46,423 nt of DNA, taken from NCBI RefSeq assembly GCF_016469035.1, contig NZ_JAEHJZ010000053.1, forward strand, positions 416 to 46,838, in the 5' to 3' direction. The notes beneath the pieces are model-generated. The model ran no database searches. It saw nothing but the letters and a program-made list of their open reading frames with translations, and had not been told where the DNA came from. The translations under genes were made by a program, and so were the position numbers. Every line of letters starts with the position of its first letter. The first letter of the stretch is position 1. The DNA is from Gelidibacter salicanalis. Lineage in GTDB: Bacteria > Bacteroidota > Bacteroidia > Flavobacteriales > Flavobacteriaceae. Positions 42,068 to 46,423 of this stretch are shown one piece after another.

Positions 42068-42157
42068 ATGCCAAGTGGTAAAAAAAGAAAAAGACATAAG
42101 GTAGCGACGCATAAGCGTAAAAAACGTAGACGCGCTAACCGTCACAAGAAAAAATAA
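42068..42157 (+). CDS. 29-residue highly basic peptide, AURKAIP1/COX24-like (ribosome-associated type)
   Basis: ATG 42068 to TAA 42155-42157 encodes a peptide starting MPSGKKRKRHKVATHKRKKR and ending HKKK; more than half of its residues are Lys or Arg. This matches the small AURKAIP1/COX24-type (DUF1713) proteins annotated at this place in Bacteroidota, which are thought to be ribosomal or ribosome-associated. It is 43 bp after the HU gene and followed by a terminator. Such a short gene is easily missed by annotation tools. Confidence 0.85.
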   Translation: MPSGKKRKRHKVATHKRKKRRRANRHKKK

Positions 42158-42160
42158 ATT

Positions 42161-42187
42161 GAAAAAGTAGTTTTTAACTACTTTTTC
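42161..42187 (+). terminator. Terminator after HU and the basic peptide
   Basis: 12-bp stem GAAAAAGTAGTT/AACTACTTTTTC with loop TTT, starting 3 nt after the stop codon. The T-tract is part of the right arm. Confidence 0.85.
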
Positions 42188-42265
42188 GGTTTTTACAGTA
42201 ACGTTCTTTGATATAAAATTTAAGTGAGACCGCTGGTTGTGGCTGGCTTATATTTACCGGAATTA

Positions 42266-42284
42266 TCCCGATTGTTTATCGGGA
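42266..42284. repeat. Intergenic palindrome upstream of rng
   Basis: TCCCGAT-TGTTT-ATCGGGA, a perfect 7-bp hairpin within the 198-bp gap before rng. Its arms resemble the palindrome at 7422-7439. There is no T-tract, so a terminator is unlikely. Confidence 0.6.
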
Positions 42285-42355
42285 ATCCTGTGTCAAAAAA
42301 ATTTAGTATAATCCATCTGTTCTGATGTATTTTAGGACGGATTTAAATTAACAAC

Positions 42356-43897
42356 ATGGATAAGGAATTAATTATTCGTTCAAGTTCAGACTTTGTTGAT
42401 TTTGCCTTATTAAAAGATGGAAAACTTATTGAATTACATAAAGATGAAGAGGATAACAACTTTGCGGTTGGTGATGTGTTTATTGCCAAAATCCGTAAAG
42501 CTGTTCCTGGACTAAATGCTGCATTTGTTAATGTAGGCTATGAGAAAGATGCATTTTTGCATTATCATGATTTAGGTCCAAAATTACCTTCGCTTTTAAA
42601 ATTCGTAAAACGTGTAAGCACAGGGAAACACACAGATTTTCTACTCAAAAACTTTCAATTTGAAAAAGATATTGATAAAGATGGTAGCATTGTTGACGCC
42701 TTAAAATCCAATCAATCGCTCTTAGTTCAAATTGTAAAAGAACCTATTTCAACCAAAGGGCCTCGCATTAGTAGCGAGTTGTCAATTGCCGGAAGGTATA
42801 TTGTTTTGGTACCGTTTTCTGATCGGATTTCTATTTCTCAAAAAATAGAATCAAAAGAAGAGAAAGATCGTTTAAAACGATTGGTCAAAAGCATTACGCC
42901 TAAAGGGTTTGGCGTTATTGTCCGTACGGTTGCTGAAGGTAAAAAAGTGGCTGAGCTAGATACTGATTTGCAGAACCTATTGAGCCGTTGGACAGCAATG
43001 TGCAAGAAACTCAACAAGGCCCCTCACCCGAGTAAAGTACTTGGAGAGATGAACAAAGCATCTTCAATTTTGAGGGACATCTTCAACGATTCGTTCTCAA
43101 GTATTGTTGTAGATGATGAAGAGTTATATATGCAAATCAAAGATTACGTGCATCAAATTGCACCAAAAAAGGAATCTATTGTAAAACATTACCAAAATGG
43201 CGTGCCCATTTTTGAAAAACATGGTATTGAGAGGCAAATAAAAACCTCTTTCGGACGTACAGTCTCTATGGCTAAAGGTGCGTATATTGTAATAGAACAC
43301 ACCGAAGCACTCCATGTTATTGATGTGAACAGTGGCAATAGATCCAATAAAGAAAAAAATCAAGAGGATACTGCTTTAGAAGTCAATATGATTTCAGCTA
43401 CTGAAATTGCCAGACAATTGCGTTTACGCGATATGGGAGGTATTATAGTAGTCGATTTTATTGATATGGGCAATGCAGAGAATCGAAAGAAACTGTACAA
43501 TCATCTTCGTGACGAAATGAAAGATGATAAAGCAAAGCATAAGATATTACCTCCTAGCAAATTCGGTCTGATCCAAATTACCAGACAACGCGTGCGCCCA
43601 GAAAGGAATATTGAAACAAAAGAAGAAAACCCGAATGTTAGTGGGGAGGAGATTGAAGCGCCAATTAAGGTGGTACAACGCATCACTCAAGACATGGAAC
43701 GGATTTTCAAAAAAGACTACAAAAAGGTGACCTTAAACACACATCCTTTTATAGCAGCCTTTTTGACCAAAGGATTCCCGTCCATCAGGTCAAAATGGTT
43801 TTTAGAACATAAAAAATGGGTAAAAGTATTGCCCAGAGATGCTTACACATATCTTGAATACCATTTTTACGATAAAAATGGAGACAAAATCAATTAA
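42356..43897 (+). CDS. rng: Ribonuclease G (Rne/Rng family)
   Basis: Endoribonuclease for rRNA maturation and mRNA decay. The 513 residues cover the S1-like domain (about 35-125; DVFIAKIRKAVPGLNAAFVNVGYEKDAFLHYHDL), the 5'-sensor/RNase H-like part, and the DNase I-like catalytic domain with Asp near 323 (HVIDVNSGNRS) and near 367 (IVVDFIDM). Oddly, the zinc-link CPxC motif of E. coli RNase E/G is absent: the segment after ITRQRVRPERNIETK has no cysteine. The last ~35 codons and the terminator are duplicated 2466 bp downstream (46258-46403). Confidence 0.94.
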   Translation: MDKELIIRSSSDFVDFALLKDGKLIELHKDEEDNNFAVGDVFIAKIRKAVPGLNAAFVNVGYEKDAFLHYHDLGPKLPSLLKFVKRVSTGKHTDFLLKNFQFEKDIDKDGSIVDALKSNQSLLVQIVKEPISTKGPRISSELSIAGRYIVLVPFSDRISISQKIESKEEKDRLKRLVKSITPKGFGVIVRTVAEGKKVAELDTDLQNLLSRWTAMCKKLNKAPHPSKVLGEMNKASSILRDIFNDSFSSIVVDDEELYMQIKDYVHQIAPKKESIVKHYQNGVPIFEKHGIERQIKTSFGRTVSMAKGAYIVIEHTEALHVIDVNSGNRSNKEKNQEDTALEVNMISATEIARQLRLRDMGGIIVVDFIDMGNAENRKKLYNHLRDEMKDDKAKHKILPPSKFGLIQITRQRVRPERNIETKEENPNVSGEEIEAPIKVVQRITQDMERIFKKDYKKVTLNTHPFIAAFLTKGFPSIRSKWFLEHKKWVKVLPRDAYTYLEYHFYDKNGDKIN

Positions 43898-43904
43898 ATC
43901 ACAA

Positions 43905-43938
43905 ACCCCTTATTTCTTTGGAAGTAAGGGGTTTTTAT
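43905..43938 (+). terminator. rng terminator, copy 1
   Basis: Stem ACCCCTTA/TAAGGGGT (8 bp; 43905-43912 with 43925-43932) followed by a T-rich tract, 8 nt after the rng stop. It has a diverged copy at 46371-46403 with a compensatory base-pair change. Confidence 0.9.
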
Positions 43939-44013
43939 TTTTTCTATAAATTTAAACTCGAAGCTTATTATATAAACCATTAATTTGACTTAGAATAATT
44001 TATTCCACCTATA

Positions 44014-44358
44014 TTATAGTTTCGTTTTGAGTTCTATTTTTCCATCAGATGCTTTGTAAGGTTCAAATATTATAATTCTTTTGCCCTCGCCATAATAGTC
44101 TGTATACCATCTTTCATCTATATCTCCCGATAATTTTAAAATAGGTTTACTATCTTTAGAATCAAGTTTTATTAAAATTGTATCATTGGTATATCCCTTT
44201 ACCCAAATATTCATCATAGCATATGGATAGTTTTTGTATGGTTTTAAGACAATGATTTTAGAATCGGTAAAGTCATCGATTATTAAGATCTTATTATCTT
44301 GACCGCATGATGATAAGAGTATGAGAAGAGTCCATATTAAAGATTTAAGTTTTCTCAT
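44014..44358 (-). CDS. Small lipoprotein, candidate immunity/partner protein
   Basis: A 114-residue lipoprotein with lipobox LSSC (Cys18) followed by GQDNKILIIDDF. The rest is beta-rich, with a WYTDYYGEGKRIIIFEPYKASDGKIELKTK C-terminal pattern. No enzymatic motif. It starts only 3 bp after the stop of the 507-residue lipoprotein gene, so the two are one transcription unit. The small size, tight coupling and toxin-like neighbour suggest an immunity or accessory protein, but I recognise no named immunity family. It lies inside the segment bracketed by the duplicated rng end. Confidence 0.7.
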   Translation of the reverse strand: MRKLKSLIWTLLILLSSCGQDNKILIIDDFTDSKIIVLKPYKNYPYAMMNIWVKGYTNDTILIKLDSKDSKPILKLSGDIDERWYTDYYGEGKRIIIFEPYKASDGKIELKTKL

Positions 44359-44361
44359 TGT

Positions 44362-45885
44362 CTATTTGTTTGTAGGTGTTAATTGTGAAGCATCTGTGGC
44401 TTTCCAAAAGCCTGTTGTAAATTCTAAATGATTTAAGTAGCGCAACTCTCCATCGTCTAATGCTTGTTGCACCAATTGGTACAGTCTTCCAGCACCGTTT
44501 GCAATTTGTCTACCTTGGGTATTGTTGTATAAATCCATCTGAGTTTCTTTATAATGATTTGAATAATTTGGATCATAATCTATAGCTTCATGAGCAGTAG
44601 TTAACTTTTTAGTGAGAGTCTCGCCAATATAAACAGTGCTCAGGGCATTCCAAAATGTGTGCTTAAACGCATCTCCTTTTCTGTTCCTTACAGGATTAGG
44701 AAATTTGGATTCGGAGTAAATATAGGCTTGTGTGGCTGCCTTTAAATATAAACCTTGAGTAACAGTGGGAAGTGCTTCAAAAATTGTGATCTCAGCTTCT
44801 GACATTCGTGTTTTATAATCTTGTGCAACCAATGGATTGTAGATTAATCTATTAGTTAAATCTATCTCACCGTCATTTTGGAGAGCATCAATACCAATAA
44901 CCGAAATCGCTTTCATTTCTGTAGTTGGATTGTTCCCCAAAAACGTTTTAATAAGATTGGCTTCAGCATCGTTCTCGTACAGCCAAAGCAGCTGCTCATA
45001 CGAAAGTGTGTTGTCCAACAGGTCATTGATGTCATTTGCAATAATATCTTCTCCACAATCATTTGTTTGGCAGTTAGGTGGCAAGGTAATGCCGGTATCT
45101 ACACCATCAGGGTAGCCCGATGGTGGATTGTTTCCATTTGGGCTTCCGGTGTCGGGTTGTCCTCCCGTAGTGCCGCCGCCGCCTGATTCACCGTCACACG
45201 TAGTAAACAGCGTCATTTGTACGATCCAAGAAGAATAAGGCGCGTTTCCGCCCGCGGATTGATAGTTACAGCTCCCTGCTTGACCTGCTCCTGAATGCTC
45301 ACCCGAATAACAATTGTGTTTTATTTCAAGAATATTTACCTCGTAACTTTCCTCACATCTGTTGGCATACAATTCTGAAACACTTTCAACATCAATCTCT
45401 TGGAAACCAATGATCTCAAAACTTTTTTTCTCATTGGTCAATCCACCGGGAAAGAGATAAGTGATTATGTACGCACTGTACTCAGTATGTATCGTTTTTT
45501 TTGATAGAACTAAGTTTTCTATGATGTTATCTTCCAGTTCATACGGTCTTTCAACGTAAAATGAATAGGACTCCTTTGTGCCATCTGTTGCCGCTATGTG
45601 GGTTACTCTATCTGTAAATATTGTGAAATTATCTGTTCTTATAATGTTGCTTCTGGAAGCGTATCCATCTTTTTCTCTTTTAGATTTGGATAGAAGATTC
45701 AGTTTGTTGAGTAGTGGTGTGTTATCCTTTATGAAACTAAAGCTTTTATGGGTAACAGTAAAATTTTTTTCTTGATTTTCAACATCAGTAATTAAATCGT
45801 TTTCTTTTTGGCAACTAATGACGAAAAATGTCATAATAAATAGCAGTACGCTAAGTTTAATTAGGTTTTTGGAATTTTGTTTCAT
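44362..45885 (-). CDS. Surface-type lipoprotein with DUF6973/toxin-like C-terminal domain
   Basis: 507 residues. The lipobox VISC (Cys25) is followed by QKEND, close to the QKDDE-type surface-export signal known from Capnocytophaga lipoproteins. A beta-rich N-terminal domain (about 40-230, with several Cys) is followed by a Gly/Pro/Asn-rich linker (234-262). Next is a helical module (about 280-350; YEQLLWLYENDAEANLIKTF, AISVIGIDALQNDGEIDL). The C-terminal domain has conserved-looking GDAFKHTFWNA (404-414), TTAHE (429-433) and MDLYNNTQGR (450-459); from memory this is the DUF6973 pattern, found at the C-terminus of many Bacteroidota secreted or toxin-like proteins. The His, Glu, Asp and Asn residues could bind metal. 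The activity is unknown; toxin function is inferred. Confidence 0.75.
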   Translation of the reverse strand: MKQNSKNLIKLSVLLFIMTFFVISCQKENDLITDVENQEKNFTVTHKSFSFIKDNTPLLNKLNLLSKSKREKDGYASRSNIIRTDNFTIFTDRVTHIAATDGTKESYSFYVERPYELEDNIIENLVLSKKTIHTEYSAYIITYLFPGGLTNEKKSFEIIGFQEIDVESVSELYANRCEESYEVNILEIKHNCYSGEHSGAGQAGSCNYQSAGGNAPYSSWIVQMTLFTTCDGESGGGGTTGGQPDTGSPNGNNPPSGYPDGVDTGITLPPNCQTNDCGEDIIANDINDLLDNTLSYEQLLWLYENDAEANLIKTFLGNNPTTEMKAISVIGIDALQNDGEIDLTNRLIYNPLVAQDYKTRMSEAEITIFEALPTVTQGLYLKAATQAYIYSESKFPNPVRNRKGDAFKHTFWNALSTVYIGETLTKKLTTAHEAIDYDPNYSNHYKETQMDLYNNTQGRQIANGAGRLYQLVQQALDDGELRYLNHLEFTTGFWKATDASQLTPTNK

Positions 45886-46064
45886 AATTTAAGGTTTTTA
45901 ATAAATTGAATTCGCCGATGCTCTGCATTGAAGCTATCAGAGGAAAATTTGAATACGATTGGTTTTCATTGAATTTTAATACTTTCTTCAGTTGAATACC
46001 CTGACGGCTCCGCTTCGAGATTTATTTATTCAAATACAATCTACAAACTAAAATTTACTATTAA

Positions 46065-46106
46065 TTACGGTTTTTCCGTAACCATAGTAAGGTAAAACCG
46101 TACTAT
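46065..46106. other. Two hairpins with a competing 9-bp alternative pairing, in the gap upstream of the lipoprotein gene
   Basis: TTACGG-TTTTT-CCGTAA (46065-46081) and ATAGTA...TACTAT (46084-46106) form adjacent hairpins. TACGGTTTT (46066-46074) can instead pair with AAAACCGTA (46094-46102), which excludes both. This could be a switchable leader or a protein-binding site. The rest of the 372-bp gap (45886-46257) contains no ORF that I can support and presumably holds the promoter of the lipoprotein operon. Confidence 0.4.
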
Positions 46107-46257
46107 TTCCATTTTGCGCGGGTTGACAATATATCTTGTTAAGCTAAAAATTTTCAACAAATTCTCCAGTAATCGTTGCGATTGCTGGATTGCTTATATT
46201 TTGAAAAACAATTAAAAACAATTCTGTTTTAACCGATTTCTTACAGTCAGTGTAGTA

Positions 46258-46363
46258 AAAATGGTTTTTAGAACATAAAAAATGGGTAAAAGTACTGCCC
46301 AGAGATGCTTACACATATCTTGAATACCATTTTTACGATAAATATGGAGACAAAATCAATTAA
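46258..46363 (+). pseudogene. Duplicated 3' fragment of rng
   Basis: This matches the last 35 codons of rng (43792-43897) almost base for base, 2466 bp further on. In the coding part I count two substitutions: TTG to CTG (silent Leu) and AAT to TAT (Asn to Tyr, giving DKYGDKIN). The frame ends at the same TAA. Upstream it stops abruptly, with no rng sequence before the AAAATGG junction, so it cannot encode RNase G. It is best explained as the far boundary of an insertion next to rng, derived from a slightly diverged rng allele. Confidence 0.92.
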
Positions 46364-46370
46364 ATCACGA

Positions 46371-46403
46371 ACCCCTTGTTTTTTGGATGCAAGGGGTTTT
46401 TTT
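46371..46403 (+). terminator. rng terminator, copy 2
   Basis: Stem ACCCCTTG/CAAGGGGT (46371-46378 with 46390-46397) followed by seven or more T residues. Compared with copy 1, the innermost pair has changed from A-T to G-C on both arms, which keeps the hairpin. The loop has also diverged. Confidence 0.9.
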
Positions 46404-46423
46404 ATGTGCGCTACGCATACCAT

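Noticed and set aside
43937-46257. Classical integrative element with integrase between rng copies
   Set aside because: No integrase, transposase or relaxase frame is present in the 2.3 kb. An insertion is supported, but an autonomous element is not.
46258-46363. Second functional RNase G gene starting beyond the insertion
   Set aside because: Only the last 35 codons are present, and no rng sequence or start codon precedes them.

Overview
The window comes from a member of the Bacteroidota, most likely a marine-type Flavobacteriaceae. The evidence is the AT-rich DNA, promoters of the Bacteroidota form TTG-N(17-21)-TAnnTTTG, the gliding genes gldD and gldE behind mutY and ssb, a PorT-type outer-membrane barrel, many lipoproteins, and the gene orders prs-rplY-pth and pyrH-frr. 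Species cannot be fixed from the sequence alone. Most of the window is ordinary core genome. The accessory or odd parts are at about 12.4-13.1 kb, 21.4-22.1 kb and 43.9-46.4 kb.

Layout. 1-3.2 kb: prs, rplY and pth; a dispersed palindromic repeat lies on both sides of the prs-rplY pair. 3.5-7.2 kb: a phosphate-type porin and a PiT transporter with a PhoU-like tail, preceded by a terminator that belongs to no visible gene. 7.7-15.1 kb (minus strand): a TetR-TolC-adaptor-RND efflux operon. A four-helix-bundle (S23/IVP) gene sits inside it, flanked by arrays of a degenerate octamer in opposite orientation. 15.1-21.3 kb: a polyprenyl diphosphate synthase, a small partner gene, a barrel protein, and sucA-sucB of the 2-oxoglutarate dehydrogenase. 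21.4-23.3 kb (minus): a retropepsin-like protease and a NarL/FixJ response regulator, then two unannotated 33-residue membrane-peptide ORFs, each preceded by a copy of a ~67-bp repeat carrying a TACGTA dyad. 23.5-29 kb: tatD, ansA, tRNA-Ser(GGA), an exbB-x-exbD-exbD proton-channel operon, and a PorT-family barrel. 29-41.6 kb (minus): a PAP2-like membrane protein, rpoN, asnS, an MMPL/RND exporter, a DUF5686-like barrel, frr, pyrH, gldD, gldE, ssb and mutY. 41.7-43.9 kb: an HU protein, a 29-residue very basic peptide, and RNase G. 43.9-46.4 kb: an inserted lipoprotein pair, followed by a second, diverged copy of the last ~105 bp of rng and its terminator.

How it fits together. The efflux operon is probably controlled by its own TetR, which has a perfect 12-bp dyad over its promoter. 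The porin and PiT genes form an outer/inner-membrane phosphate route. ExbB/ExbD would energise TonB-dependent import.

Two loci deserve most attention. (1) The rng-3' duplication brackets a surface-type lipoprotein whose C-terminal domain looks like a DUF6973/toxin-like module; a small lipoprotein gene 3 bp downstream is a candidate immunity or partner protein. (2) The response regulator is followed by a duplicated module of TACGTA dyad plus tiny membrane peptide, and looks like a small, undescribed regulon. Both functions are inferred. The duplications, dyads and reading frames are directly visible.
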